This document shows positions 53,495 to 61,922 of a DNA stretch of 64,000 bases, piece by piece. The stretch's first letter is position 1. Every line of letters begins with the position of its first letter. This DNA comes from Pseudomonas sp. HOU2 (GTDB lineage Bacteria > Pseudomonadota > Gammaproteobacteria > Pseudomonadales > Pseudomonadaceae), in assembly GCF_040729435.1 (NCBI RefSeq), contig NZ_CP160398.1:4941001-5005000 (forward strand). The letters are read 5' to 3'. The notes below the pieces were generated by a model. The model was not told the DNA's origin and searched no databases. It was given only the letters and a program-made list of their open reading frames with translations. The position numbers and the translations under genes are program-made.

Positions 53495-54259
53495 CTAGCG
53501 TTTTTTGTCGCAGGAGTCTCGGCGCAACTGCCCCGGTGACGCGCCGAACTCGCGCAGCACGGCGGCCGAGAAGGCACTTTGCGAGCTGTAACCGACCCGA
53601 CTGGCGATTTCGCCGATCGGCAACGCGGTCTCGCGCAGCAAGCCTACTGCCTTGTGCAGGCGTCGGCTGCGAATGTAGTCCATCGGCGTTTGCCCGCATT
53701 CGGCCATGAACCGCGCATGCAGGCGGGCGCTGGACAGCCCGGCGATCTGCGCCAGATCGGCCACTTGCAGCGGGTAGGCGGCGTGTTGCTCGATGTGCGC
53801 ATCCAGCGCCGCGTAGGGCAGGCGCCGTGCCGAGAGTTCGCCAGGTCTGGCGTGATTCAGGCTGGCCAGCAGCAAGACTGCGCCTTGTTGCGCAATCAAC
53901 GGATCACTGACCGGACTGTTCGCCAGCCAGTTGACCAATTGGCTTTGTCCCGCATCAAGAGACAACCGCGCAGGCTGGTCGAGCAAGCGCTGACTGGCGT
54001 CGGCATGCTCGCCCAGTGAATCGTTCAGCCATTGCCCGTCGGGCACGTCCAGCACCAGACAACGACTGCCATCGGGGCTGCCGCAAGCGTGATGCGCGCC
54101 GCCGGGAACCACCACGAAACTCTGCTGGCGTACCTGGCTGCCCTGACCTTCGACTTCGAAATCCAGCGCGCCGGACAGGCCGAACACCAGTTGCGCGTGG
54201 TCGTGGCTGTGGATGATCAGATCGTGGGTGTACTGGCGCAGTGTCAGGATCGGGCGCAT
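53495..54259 (-). CDS. AraC family transcriptional regulator, cupin type
   Basis: This 254-residue regulator has an N-terminal cupin-like domain with HSHDHAQLVFGLSG and VVPGGAHHACG, followed by two C-terminal helix-turn-helix motifs (QVADLAQIAGLSSARLHARFMAECG and PIGEIASRVGYSSQSAFSAAVLREFGASPGQLR). This is the usual layout for regulators of transporters of the EamA type next to them. I start at ATG 54259, with GGAG about 10 nt upstream; the frame is open 14 codons further. Target and effector are unknown. Confidence 0.85.
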   Translation of the reverse strand: MRPILTLRQYTHDLIIHSHDHAQLVFGLSGALDFEVEGQGSQVRQQSFVVVPGGAHHACGSPDGSRCLVLDVPDGQWLNDSLGEHADASQRLLDQPARLSLDAGQSQLVNWLANSPVSDPLIAQQGAVLLLASLNHARPGELSARRLPYAALDAHIEQHAAYPLQVADLAQIAGLSSARLHARFMAECGQTPMDYIRSRRLHKAVGLLRETALPIGEIASRVGYSSQSAFSAAVLREFGASPGQLRRDSCDKKR

Positions 54260-54395
54260 GGCAGAAGTCTCCGAAGTGAGCGCCAGTCTACACCGGGACA
54301 CCGGGCTTGCGCGCTGTCACACGACTGACGCCTGCCTGTCATGGTCGATTAACCCGGCGCGTGCACAGTGGCGAAAACATCGCAGAGGGTTGCCC

Positions 54396-55211
54396 ATGAC
54401 CAGCGCCGAGCTTGCCAAACCCAGCCGCAAACAACGGGTGCGTACTTTGTGGATTTCCGACGTGCACCTGGGCACGCGGGATTGCCAGGCCGAGCACTTG
54501 TCGCAGTTTCTCAAGGGCTACCACGCCGACAAGATCTACCTGGTCGGTGACATCATCGACGGCTGGAAGCTGCGCGGTGGCATGTACTGGCCGCAAGCGC
54601 ACACCAACGTGATCCGCCGCCTGCTGACCATGAGCAAGCGCGGCACCGAGGTGATCTACGTCACCGGCAACCACGATGAATTCCTGCGCCGTTATTCGAA
54701 GCTGATCCTCGGCAACATCCAGTTGGTCGATGAGGCGGTGCACGTCACGGCGGATGGCCGGCACCTGCTGGTGATCCATGGCGATCAGTTCGACGTGATC
54801 ACCCGCTACCACCGCTGGCTGGCCTTTCTCGGCGACTCGGCCTACGAATTCACCTTGACCCTCAACCGCTGGCTCAATCACTGGCGCGCCCGGTATGGCT
54901 ACGGTTACTGGTCGTTGTCGGCGTACCTGAAGCACAAGGTGAAGACGGCGGTGAGCTTCATCAGCGACTTCGAAGAAGCCATCGCCCACGAATGCGTGAA
55001 GCGCGAGTTGCACGGCGTGGTCTGCGGGCACATTCACCATGCCGAGATTCGTAAAGTCGGCGAGGTGGACTACCTCAATTGCGGCGATTGGGTGGAATCG
55101 TGCACAGCATTGATCGAGCACTGGGACGGCACGATCGAGCTGTATCGCCTGGCGGATGCGCAGGCGCGGGAGGCGCAGCTCAAGGCGGCCAAGGTCGCCG
55201 AGATCGCCTGA
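54396..55211 (+). CDS. LpxH-like UDP-2,3-diacylglucosamine diphosphatase family protein
   Basis: This 271-residue metallophosphoesterase shows the calcineurin-like motifs in order: LWISDVHLGTRDC, LVGDIIDGW, VTGNHDEF, VIHGDQFDVI and CGHIHHAEI. The family includes LpxH and LpxH2 of lipid A synthesis. The extended YRHYRWLAFLGDSAYEF-type middle resembles LpxH2-type or other UDP-diacylglucosamine pyrophosphatase homologues rather than classical LpxH, so the substrate is uncertain. I start at ATG 54396, with AGAGGG 6 nt upstream. It is divergent from the AraC gene. Confidence 0.8.
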   Translation: MTSAELAKPSRKQRVRTLWISDVHLGTRDCQAEHLSQFLKGYHADKIYLVGDIIDGWKLRGGMYWPQAHTNVIRRLLTMSKRGTEVIYVTGNHDEFLRRYSKLILGNIQLVDEAVHVTADGRHLLVIHGDQFDVITRYHRWLAFLGDSAYEFTLTLNRWLNHWRARYGYGYWSLSAYLKHKVKTAVSFISDFEEAIAHECVKRELHGVVCGHIHHAEIRKVGEVDYLNCGDWVESCTALIEHWDGTIELYRLADAQAREAQLKAAKVAEIA

Positions 55212-55230
55212 TTTTTCAGGTGTACAAAAG

Positions 55231-55314
55231 GGCCTCATCGCTGGCAAGCCAGCTCCCACAGGTATTGTGAACACCACAGATCACTGTGGGAGCTGGCTTG
55301 CCAGCGATGAGGCC
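55231..55314. repeat. REP inverted pair, GCTGGCTTGCCAGC-type
   Basis: A perfect pair of the second class (GGCCTCATCGCTGGCAAGCC and inverse) between the convergent phosphatase and HD-domain genes. Confidence 0.9.
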
Positions 55315-55327
55315 GGTGCAGACAACA

Positions 55328-55918
55328 TCAGGCGGGGGCGTGTTCTTCCATCGCCGCCTTGTAGATCGAGTGCTTCGGCTGCGCAAACAGCCGCTCCAGC
55401 ATCGGCTCAAAAAAACTCAACGGCAGGCTGTCATACGCCGGGTCGAACGCCGCCGCATCGTATCTGGCGCAGAACTCCACCGTCGCCTGATACTGCGGAT
55501 GCGCGGCGAATTGCTCGCGCAGGTGCCGATCCATGCCCAGATGATGGAAGAAGTAGTAGCCCTGAAAGATCCCGTGCTTTTCGACCATCCACAGATTTTC
55601 GGCACTGACGAACGGCTTGAGAATCGCCGCCGCGATGTCCGGGTGGTTGTAGGAACCGAGGGTGTCGCCAATGTCATGCAGCAGCGCACAGACCACGTAT
55701 TCCTCGTCACGCCCGTCGCGATAGGCGCGGGTCGCGGTTTGCAGCGAATGGGTCAGGCGATCCACCGGGAAGCCGCCGAAATCACCTTCGAGCAACTTCA
55801 GGTGCGCGACGATCCGTGACGGCAGTTGCCGGGCGTAGGCGCTGAAGTCAGCGGCGATGATCGCCCAGTCTTCCTGGGTGCCGTCCTGCATGTGGGTGAA
55901 GCGGGCATTGGCGTTCAT
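55328..55918 (-). CDS. HD domain protein
   Basis: This 196-residue cytoplasmic protein has an HD-type metal site: HSLQTATRAYRDG (first His), CALLHDIGDTLG (His-Asp) and a further Asp in NHPDIAA. This matches small HD phosphohydrolases. The family hydrolyses phosphate bonds of nucleotides or related compounds, but the substrate is unknown. It is followed upstream by the DUF962 gene on the same strand, whose stop lies 26 bp downstream of this start, so these are probably separate translation units in one operon. Confidence 0.82.
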   Translation of the reverse strand: MNANARFTHMQDGTQEDWAIIAADFSAYARQLPSRIVAHLKLLEGDFGGFPVDRLTHSLQTATRAYRDGRDEEYVVCALLHDIGDTLGSYNHPDIAAAILKPFVSAENLWMVEKHGIFQGYYFFHHLGMDRHLREQFAAHPQYQATVEFCARYDAAAFDPAYDSLPLSFFEPMLERLFAQPKHSIYKAAMEEHAPA

Positions 55919-55944
55919 CGGCCAGCCTCCAGGTGTGTCGGGTT

Positions 55945-56256
55945 TCAGAACGCCACGCGGCCGAGAATCATGTCGCGGTACATGACGAAATCGCCGAGCA
56001 GGCTGTACAGCGGATGCTGGAAAGTCGCCGGACGGTTCTTTTCAAAGAAGAAGTGGCCGACCCAGGCAAAGCTGTAACCGGCCAGCGGCAGGGCCAGCAA
56101 CAACAGCCATGCGCCTTTGGCGATGGTCATGGCCAGAATGAATATCACCAGCGTGGTGCCGATGAAATGCAACCGGCGGCAGGTACTGTTGGCGTGTTCG
56201 CTGAGGTAATACGGATAGAACTCGGCGAAGGTATTGAATTGCTTGATGTTTTCCAC
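55945..56256 (-). CDS. DUF962 (Mpo1-like) family membrane protein
   Basis: This 103-residue protein begins VENIKQFNTFAEFYPYYLSEHANSTCRRLHFIGT and has two or three hydrophobic helices, then FAWVGHFFFEKNRPATFQHPLYSLLGDFVMY. HxN and the GHFxxEKNRPAT motif are the hallmarks of DUF962/Mpo1, a family with iron-dependent dioxygenase activity on hydroxy fatty acids in yeast. I use GTG 56256 as the start because the family begins there; an ATG at 56337 would add 27 non-conserved residues. It lies upstream of the HD gene. Confidence 0.78.
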   Translation of the reverse strand: MENIKQFNTFAEFYPYYLSEHANSTCRRLHFIGTTLVIFILAMTIAKGAWLLLLALPLAGYSFAWVGHFFFEKNRPATFQHPLYSLLGDFVMYRDMILGRVAF

Positions 56257-56420
56257 GACCGCGATCTCTGTGGTTATTGTTCTGACGGCAAGTTGTTCGG
56301 CGGGTAGCTTATTTGAGTCTAGAGTGAACACTGGCATCAGACAGTGACAATGGGCGCCACTTTAGTATCCTTCGCAAATCGGGTCGTAACATGCGATCCA
56401 TCATGTAAAAGAATAACGCC

Positions 56421-57476
56421 ATGAGCGAACGAACGACTTCTGCAAGCTGGGCGATGGGGATTGTCAAAGCATTGGAGATGGACGGCCTGGATTGCCGGGT
56501 ACTGTTCAAGCAACTGGGGCTCGATTACGCCGCCCTGAATGATCCGGATGCGCGCTTCCCGCAAGATTCCATGACCCGCCTCTGGCAACGGGCGGTCGAG
56601 CTGTCCGGCAACCCGGCGATCGGCCTGAACATGGGCAAGGTGGTGCGCCCGGCGTCGTTCCACGTTGCCGGCTACGCCTTGATGTCGAGCAACACCCTGG
56701 CCGAAGGCTTTCAACGCCTGGTGCGTTATCAGCGGATCATCGCCGAGAGCGCCGACCTGAGTTTTCGTCTGCTCGAAGAAGGCTACGCACTGATCCTGAC
56801 CGTGCATGGCGATCACCTGCCACCGACCCGGCAGAGCGCCGAAGCCTCGCTGGCCTGCGCGCTGGGTCTATGCGGCTGGTTGACCGGGCGCACCCTGCAT
56901 CCGGTCAAAGTGCTGTTTCAGGGTGACGAGCCCGCCGATCTGCAACCTTACCGACAAGCCTTCCACGCGCCGCTGATGTTCAACGCGCCGTACGATGCGC
57001 TGATTTTCGAACGGGCCGACATGGAAGCACCGCTGCCCACCGCCAACGAAGCCATGGCGCTGCTGCACGACCGGTTTGCCGGGGAATACCTGGCGCGGTT
57101 TTCCGAAAGCCGCGTGACCCACAAGGCGCGCCAGGTGTTGTGCCGTTTACTGCCGCAGGGCGAGCCCAAGCGCGATACGGTGGCGCAGACCCTGCATCTG
57201 TCGCAGCGCACCTTGCAGCGCCGGTTGCAGGAGGAGGGCACCAGTTTTCAGCAGTTGCTCGACGACACTCGCCGCGAACTGGCCGAGCAGTACCTGGCGC
57301 AGCCGAGCATGACCTTGCTGGAGATTGCCTATCTGTTGGGTTTTGCCGATCCGAGCAACTTCTTCCGCGCGTTCCGTCGCTGGTTCGACACCACGCCCGG
57401 CGATTACCGGGCGCGACTGTTGCAGGCGCCGATCAATGACGCCAAAAGGCCGGAATACACAGCACAAACACCGTAA
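56421..57476 (+). CDS. AraC family regulator with arabinose-binding-type N-terminal domain
   Basis: This 351-residue protein has an N-terminal Arabinose_bd domain (about 20-200, VLFKQLGLDYAALNDPDARFPQ) and a C-terminal double helix-turn-helix (RDTVAQTLHLSQRTLQRRLQEEGTSFQQLLDDTRRELAEQYL and LLEIAYLLGFADPSNFFRAFRRWFDTTPGDYR). Such regulators control catabolic or lipid genes in Pseudomonas. The effector is unknown. It is convergent with trkH and their coding ends overlap by 44 bp. Confidence 0.88.
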   Translation: MSERTTSASWAMGIVKALEMDGLDCRVLFKQLGLDYAALNDPDARFPQDSMTRLWQRAVELSGNPAIGLNMGKVVRPASFHVAGYALMSSNTLAEGFQRLVRYQRIIAESADLSFRLLEEGYALILTVHGDHLPPTRQSAEASLACALGLCGWLTGRTLHPVKVLFQGDEPADLQPYRQAFHAPLMFNAPYDALIFERADMEAPLPTANEAMALLHDRFAGEYLARFSESRVTHKARQVLCRLLPQGEPKRDTVAQTLHLSQRTLQRRLQEEGTSFQQLLDDTRRELAEQYLAQPSMTLLEIAYLLGFADPSNFFRAFRRWFDTTPGDYRARLLQAPINDAKRPEYTAQTP

Positions 57477-58887
57477 TGATCTCCAGTCGGCCAAGCAGCA
57501 TGCCGAACGACAGGATCCACTTGGCCGCATCCGGCAGGGTGGCGAAGTTGCCTGCCGGGCCGATGGTTTCGCCCAGACCCGGGCCGACGCCGGACACGGT
57601 GCTGGCAGCGCCGGTCAGTGCGGTCATCCAGTCCACGCCGAGCAGCGACAGCAGCAGGGCGATCACGCAAATCGTGATGGCGAAGAAGAACGAAAAGGTC
57701 AGGATCGAACGCACGATCTCCTCGTCGAGACGGTGACCGTTGTACTTCTGCTTGATCACCGCGCGCGGGTGAATCAGCTGGTTAAGGTTGGCCTTGAGCA
57801 GGATGTAGGCGACCTGGAAACGGAAGATCTTGATCCCGCCCGCCGTCGAGCCGGAGCAGCCGCCGACAAAGCCCAGATAGAAAAACAGCATCAGCGAGAA
57901 GTTGCCCCACAGGCTGTAGTCGCCGAGGGCAAAACCGGTGGTGGTGACTACCGAGGTCACGTTCAGCGCCACGTGCCGCAGCGCATCCAGCCAGTGCAGG
58001 TTGGTGGTCCACCAGTACCAGGTGCCGAGCACCAGCCAGGTCACCAGCAACATGCCGAGCAAACCCTGCACCTGCTGATCCTTGATCAGCGCCTTGCGAT
58101 TGCCGCGCATGGTCGCGACGTACAGGGTGAACGGCAGGCTGCCGAGGATCATGATGACCACCGCCACCCAGTGCACCGCCGGTTGCGTCCACTTCGCCAG
58201 CGACTGGTCGGAGGTCGAGAAACCGCCGGTGGAGATCGCCGACATCGCGTGATTGATCGCATCGAACGGGCTCATCCCGGCCCACCAGAACGCCAGGCTG
58301 CCGAGGATCGTGATACCGACGTAGGCGGCCACAATCAGGCGCGCCACCATGTGCGAGCGCGGCATGACCTTTTCCGAGCGGTCGGACGATTCGGTCTGGA
58401 ACAGGCGCATGCCACCGATGCGCAGCAACGGCAGAATCGCCACCGCCATGCCGATGAAGCCGATCCCGCCGAGCCAGTGCAGCAGCGAGCGCCACATCAG
58501 AATCCCCGGCGACATGGTGTCGAGCCCGCTGAGCACGGTCGAGCCGGTGGCGGTGATACCGGACATGCTTTCGAAGAACGAGTCGGTGTAGCTGATGTGC
58601 TGGGTCAGCAAGAACGGCAGCGCGGCGAAAATGCACACCACCAGCCAGCTGCTGACGGTCAGCAGATACATGTCGCGCGGGCGCAGGTGGATGTGTTCGG
58701 GGCGGCCGGGAATCACCAGCGCGAGGCCGGCGACGAAGGTGATCATGCTCGCCCAGAGAAACGACGGCAGATCGCCGGTGCGCTCGAAAATCACCAGGGT
58801 GGCCATGGGCACGACCATGGCGATGGCCAGGGTGATCAGGAAGATGCCGATGATGAAACCAATGATCCGTAAGGTCGGCAACGCCAT
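57433..58887 (-). CDS. trkH: TrkH family potassium uptake protein
   Basis: This 484-residue membrane protein contains the four pore-loop/filter regions of the Trk/Ktr family: SMSGITATGSTVL, SAISTGGFSTSD, SVVTTTGFALGD and AASTVSGVGPGLG, with helices flanking each. TrkH is the membrane part of the Trk K+ uptake system, working with TrkA, which is not in this window. It is transcribed alone. Pseudomonas often has more than one Trk-type transporter, so it could be trkH or the closely related trkI type. Confidence 0.9.
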   Translation of the reverse strand: MALPTLRIIGFIIGIFLITLAIAMVVPMATLVIFERTGDLPSFLWASMITFVAGLALVIPGRPEHIHLRPRDMYLLTVSSWLVVCIFAALPFLLTQHISYTDSFFESMSGITATGSTVLSGLDTMSPGILMWRSLLHWLGGIGFIGMAVAILPLLRIGGMRLFQTESSDRSEKVMPRSHMVARLIVAAYVGITILGSLAFWWAGMSPFDAINHAMSAISTGGFSTSDQSLAKWTQPAVHWVAVVIMILGSLPFTLYVATMRGNRKALIKDQQVQGLLGMLLVTWLVLGTWYWWTTNLHWLDALRHVALNVTSVVTTTGFALGDYSLWGNFSLMLFFYLGFVGGCSGSTAGGIKIFRFQVAYILLKANLNQLIHPRAVIKQKYNGHRLDEEIVRSILTFSFFFAITICVIALLLSLLGVDWMTALTGAASTVSGVGPGLGETIGPAGNFATLPDAAKWILSFGMLLGRLEIITVFVLCIPAFWRH

Positions 58888-59008
58888 GAAGTCCGCTCGG
58901 GCTGAAGGAGGAAGGGCGCCATTCTACCCGTGGGGCAGGGCATGTAAACCGGCACCCTGTTGCCGGATACCGCTAGAATAGCCGCACATTTTTCTCTGGA
59001 GGTGGCCG

Positions 59009-59575
59009 ATGCAGGCTCTCGACGCGTTGCTCAACCGTGTTTCCGTTCCACGCCTGGTCGAACCGGCCCCTACTGCCGAGCAGCGCGAAGCTCTGTTTGG
59101 TGCAGCCCTGCGTGCCCCTGATCACGGCCACTTGCAGCCGTACCGTTTCCTCACCGTCGAAGGCGCGGCACGTGAGCAAATGGGCGAGTTGCTGGCCGAA
59201 GCGGCGCAGATGCAGGAAGGCGAAGTCACTGAAGCGATGATCGACAAGGCGCGCAACGGCCCGCTGCGGGCACCGCTGGTGGTGGTGGTGATCGCGAAAC
59301 TGCAGGACCACGTCAAATATCCGAAGGCCGAGCAGTTGCTGGCGGCGGGGTGTGCGGCCCACGGGATTCTGCTGGCGGCGTATGCGCAGGGGATTGGTGC
59401 GGTGTGGCGTACTGGTGAACTGGCGTATTCGAAACATGTGGCCCAAGGGTTGGGGCTGGCGGAAGGCGAAGAGGTGATCGCGTTCCTGTACCTCGGCACG
59501 CCACAGAAGGAGCCGCGTGTGGCCGAGAAGGTTGATCTGGCCGAATTCGTCAGCGCCTGGCCCGGCAAGGCCTGA
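59009..59575 (+). CDS. Nitroreductase family protein (YdjA-like)
   Basis: This 188-residue flavoprotein has the YdjA-type signature RVSVPRLVEPAPTAEQREALFGAALRAPDHG at the N-terminus, a C-terminal LGLAEGEEVIAFLYLGTP and the expected length. It uses FMN; the physiological substrate is unknown. The start has GGAGG 8 nt upstream. It is divergent from trkH and convergent with the histidine kinase gene. Confidence 0.9.
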   Translation: MQALDALLNRVSVPRLVEPAPTAEQREALFGAALRAPDHGHLQPYRFLTVEGAAREQMGELLAEAAQMQEGEVTEAMIDKARNGPLRAPLVVVVIAKLQDHVKYPKAEQLLAAGCAAHGILLAAYAQGIGAVWRTGELAYSKHVAQGLGLAEGEEVIAFLYLGTPQKEPRVAEKVDLAEFVSAWPGKA

Positions 59576-59589
59576 CACCACCGATCAAA

Positions 59590-59679
59590 TGTAGGAGTGA
59601 GCCTGCTCGCGATAGCGGTGGATCAGACGAAAATTCATTGACTGATCCACCGCTATCGCGAGCAGGCTCACTCCTACAG
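59590..59679. repeat. Long REP palindrome, GTAGGAGTGAGCC-type
   Basis: This is the most extended inverted pair: TGTAGGAGTGAGCCTGCTCG continues into ATAGCGGTGGATCAG before the loop and is repeated in inverse, giving a stem of about 38 bp. It separates the convergent nitroreductase and kinase genes. Confidence 0.92.
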
Positions 59680-59685
59680 TTTTGA

Positions 59686-61026
59686 TCAGGGTTGCACGAC
59701 AGCGCCCGGTACCAACGGCAATTCCAGACTGGCGACAAACCCGCCCTCGGGATGATTGGCCAGCAGCAGACTCCCGCCATGCCGCTCCGCCGCGCGTCTG
59801 GCAATCGCCAGGCCCAGGCCATGTCCCGGCGCCGTCTGCCCCGGCGCCCGGTAGAACGGCTCGCCCAACTGGCTCAGATGCTCGGTCTGCACGCCCGGCC
59901 CGTGGTCGCGCACGCTCACCACAATCCGCTCGCCCTGACGCGTGGCCTGCATCTCGATTGCCTGATCCACCGGGTTGAAGCGTTGGGCGTTGCGCAAAAG
60001 GTTATCGACGGCGCGCTCGATCATGGTTGGCCAACCGGTCAGCGTCAGGTGTGGTTCGGCATCCAGGCGCACGGTCTGCTCCGGCGAGCCAAGTTGCGCG
60101 TCCTTCTGCAGTGTGCCGAGCAGCGCATTCAGGTCTACTTCTTCAGCACTGGCGTTGTCGGCATCGACTCGCGCCAGCACCAGAATTTCGCTGATCAGCG
60201 CTTCGAGGCGATCACATTCGCGGGTCAGGCGCGGCCAGAGTTTTTCCCGTTCTTCAGGATTGGCCCGTTCCGCCAGTGCCAGGGCAATACGCAGGCGCGC
60301 CAGCGGTGAGCGCAGTTCGTGGGATACATCACGCAGCAATTGGCGCTGGCTGCCGATCAGGCTTTGCAGGCGCGCGCCCATGCGGTTGAAATCAGTGGCG
60401 AGCACGCCGAATTCGTCTCGGCGGTTCGCCAGTTTCGCCAGGCTGTTCTGTTGATAGGTGGTCTGCCCCAGATCATGCACCGCCCCACGCAAGCGGCTGA
60501 GCGGGCGGGTAATGGAGAAGGTCACCAGCAGGCTGAACAGGGTCAGCACCACCAGCGCGATGCCCAGCGCACTCAGCGGCCAGAGCAGGCTTTCGCGGTG
60601 CCAGGCATCGAGTTCCGGGTGCGGGATGCGGAAGATGAACAGGTAGGTGTCACCGGTTTTTTCGCTGGTGAACTCGTCGGTCAGGCGCCGCCAGGGCAGG
60701 CGTCGGTCATCGTTGTTCTGCCGGGCTTCAAACGCCGCGGCGCGGCGCGGGAAGGTGCCGCGCACCACGGGGTCGCCGCTTTCGTTCAACACCTGCACGT
60801 CGATGTGATATTGGCGTTTGCGTTGTTCGAGGATGTCCTGCGCGGCGTCTTCGCCCTGGGCTTCGTAGGTTTGCGTCCATTCGGCGGCCAGGGTGTTGAG
60901 GCCCGGGTGACGGCTGAGAATCCACGCGTCCTGATTGAGCATGTGCCCGAGCAAGATCGACAGCCCCGCCACCAGAGCGATGGCCAGCCAGAAGCTCGCG
61001 AGAATACGCCAGAACAATGAACGCAC
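59686..61026 (-). CDS. cpxA: Envelope-stress sensor histidine kinase (CpxA-like)
   Basis: This 446-residue kinase has two transmembrane helices (about 8-28 and 148-171), a periplasmic domain of about 120 residues, a HAMP segment (SITRPLSRLRGAVHDLG), a phospho-acceptor H-box (LRDVSHELRSPLARLRI, His236) and the N/G boxes (DNLLRNAQRFN, VRDHGPGVQ, GHGLGLAIARR). The SHELRSPLARL box, the flanking Spy-like gene and the CpxR-like regulator suggest Cpx, as in P. aeruginosa PA3204-PA3206. It senses periplasmic or membrane stress and phosphorylates CpxR. Confidence 0.82.
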   Translation of the reverse strand: MRSLFWRILASFWLAIALVAGLSILLGHMLNQDAWILSRHPGLNTLAAEWTQTYEAQGEDAAQDILEQRKRQYHIDVQVLNESGDPVVRGTFPRRAAAFEARQNNDDRRLPWRRLTDEFTSEKTGDTYLFIFRIPHPELDAWHRESLLWPLSALGIALVVLTLFSLLVTFSITRPLSRLRGAVHDLGQTTYQQNSLAKLANRRDEFGVLATDFNRMGARLQSLIGSQRQLLRDVSHELRSPLARLRIALALAERANPEEREKLWPRLTRECDRLEALISEILVLARVDADNASAEEVDLNALLGTLQKDAQLGSPEQTVRLDAEPHLTLTGWPTMIERAVDNLLRNAQRFNPVDQAIEMQATRQGERIVVSVRDHGPGVQTEHLSQLGEPFYRAPGQTAPGHGLGLAIARRAAERHGGSLLLANHPEGGFVASLELPLVPGAVVQP

Positions 61027-61053
61027 AGAAAATCCTCAATCAGACGCGTAACC

Positions 61054-61142
61054 CCTGTAGGAGCTGCGGCACGCTGCGATCTTTTGATCTTATTTTTCAT
61101 AAGCAAAATCAAAAGATCGCAGCGTGCCGCAGCTCCTACAGA
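61054..61142. repeat. REP inverted pair, GATC-type, covarying variant
   Basis: Both arms carry a unique triple change (GCGGCACGCTGC with GCAGCGTGCCGC), so complementarity is kept while the sequence differs from all other GATC-type pairs in the window. Confidence 0.92.
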
Positions 61143-61154
61143 GGGCGGATGTGA

Positions 61155-61186
61155 ACAGGCCCGACGGGGTTAGCCGTCGGGCCTGT
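61155..61186. terminator. Perfect 13-bp hairpin after the cpxP-like gene
   Basis: ACAGGCCCGACGG is inverted perfectly after a 6-nt loop (GGTTAG). It lies 11 bp past the stop of the Spy-like gene. The T tract on the minus strand is weak (TTC), so termination may be partial, letting some transcription into cpxA. Confidence 0.75.
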
Positions 61187-61196
61187 GATTAGAACA

Positions 61197-61646
61197 TTAT
61201 TGCGCTTTTTGCGGCTGCTGCGCTTTCCACGCCTTGAACTCGGCCCATTCGGCGCGGCGTTCAGCCTGTTTTTTCTGGATCTCGTCGAATTTCTTCTGTT
61301 GATCCGGTTTCAGCAGGTTACGTACGTCAGCTTCGGCTTTCTTGTGGTTGGCGGCCATCTCGTCTTTCATGGCTTTCTGGTCAGCCGGCGAGAGTTTTTC
61401 CAGGTACTTCTCGACTACCTGGCGACGCTCGTGCATCTGCTCGCCCATGATCTTGCGGATCTGATCGCGCTGTTCGCGGGACAGGTCGAGTTGGCTGTAC
61501 GGGCCTTTGCCGTGCATGCCGTGCATCTGACCGCCGTGGCGTGCACCGTCCATCGGGCCACCCATCGGGCCGCCATCCTGTGGCACAGCCATGGCGACGG
61601 TTGGCAGAGCGGCAGCGAACATCAGAGCGATAAGAGTCTTGCGCAT
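61197..61646 (-). CDS. Spy/CpxP-like periplasmic LTXXQ protein
   Basis: This 149-residue protein has a signal peptide (MRKTLIALMFAAALPTVAMA), a Gly/Met/His-rich segment (GGPMGGPMDGARHGGQMHGMHG) and helical repeats with the LTXXQ-like pattern (LSREQRDQIRKIM, LSPADQKAM, LKPDQQKKF). It resembles Spy/CpxP periplasmic chaperones that inhibit CpxA and buffer misfolded proteins; the His/Met stretch could bind metal. A GTAAA-N6-GTAAA CpxR-like box lies 83 bp upstream. It sits between cpxR and cpxA, the P. aeruginosa PA3205 arrangement. Confidence 0.82.
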   Translation of the reverse strand: MRKTLIALMFAAALPTVAMAVPQDGGPMGGPMDGARHGGQMHGMHGKGPYSQLDLSREQRDQIRKIMGEQMHERRQVVEKYLEKLSPADQKAMKDEMAANHKKAEADVRNLLKPDQQKKFDEIQKKQAERRAEWAEFKAWKAQQPQKAQ

Positions 61647-61728
61647 GGTGTATCTCCTTGTCTCGTTCCCGGTACGTTCCGGATGAGTTCAGATTACGGA
61701 GATCAAGGTCAGCGGCGGTCAGCGCTGC

Positions 61729-61744
61729 GTAAAGCTTGGGTAAA
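61729..61744. promoter_or_regulatory. Candidate CpxR box (GTAAA-N6-GTAAA)
   Basis: Two direct GTAAA repeats with an 11-bp period, matching the E. coli CpxR box (GTAAA with about 5-nt spacer). The site is 83 bp before the start of the cpxP-like gene, with its T-rich face toward that gene. Confidence 0.6.
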
Positions 61745-61787
61745 GACGCTTCGTACCCTGCCTGACAAATATCACTGGCACTCCGCC

Positions 61788-61896
61788 TGTGGCGAGGGAG
61801 CTTGCTCCCGCTGGACTGCGCAGCAGTCCCTCTTTTTTGATTTGAAAAACGAGGGCCGCTTCGCTGCCCAGCGGGAGCAAGCTCCCTCGCCACATA
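61788..61896. repeat. REP inverted pair, GTGGCGAGGGAGC-type
   Basis: This pair lies between the cpxR stop (61923) and the promoter region of the cpxP-like gene, so it probably ends the cpxR message. Confidence 0.9.
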
Positions 61897-61922
61897 TAGC
61901 ATTCAGGCAGGTCTTTCCCGAT

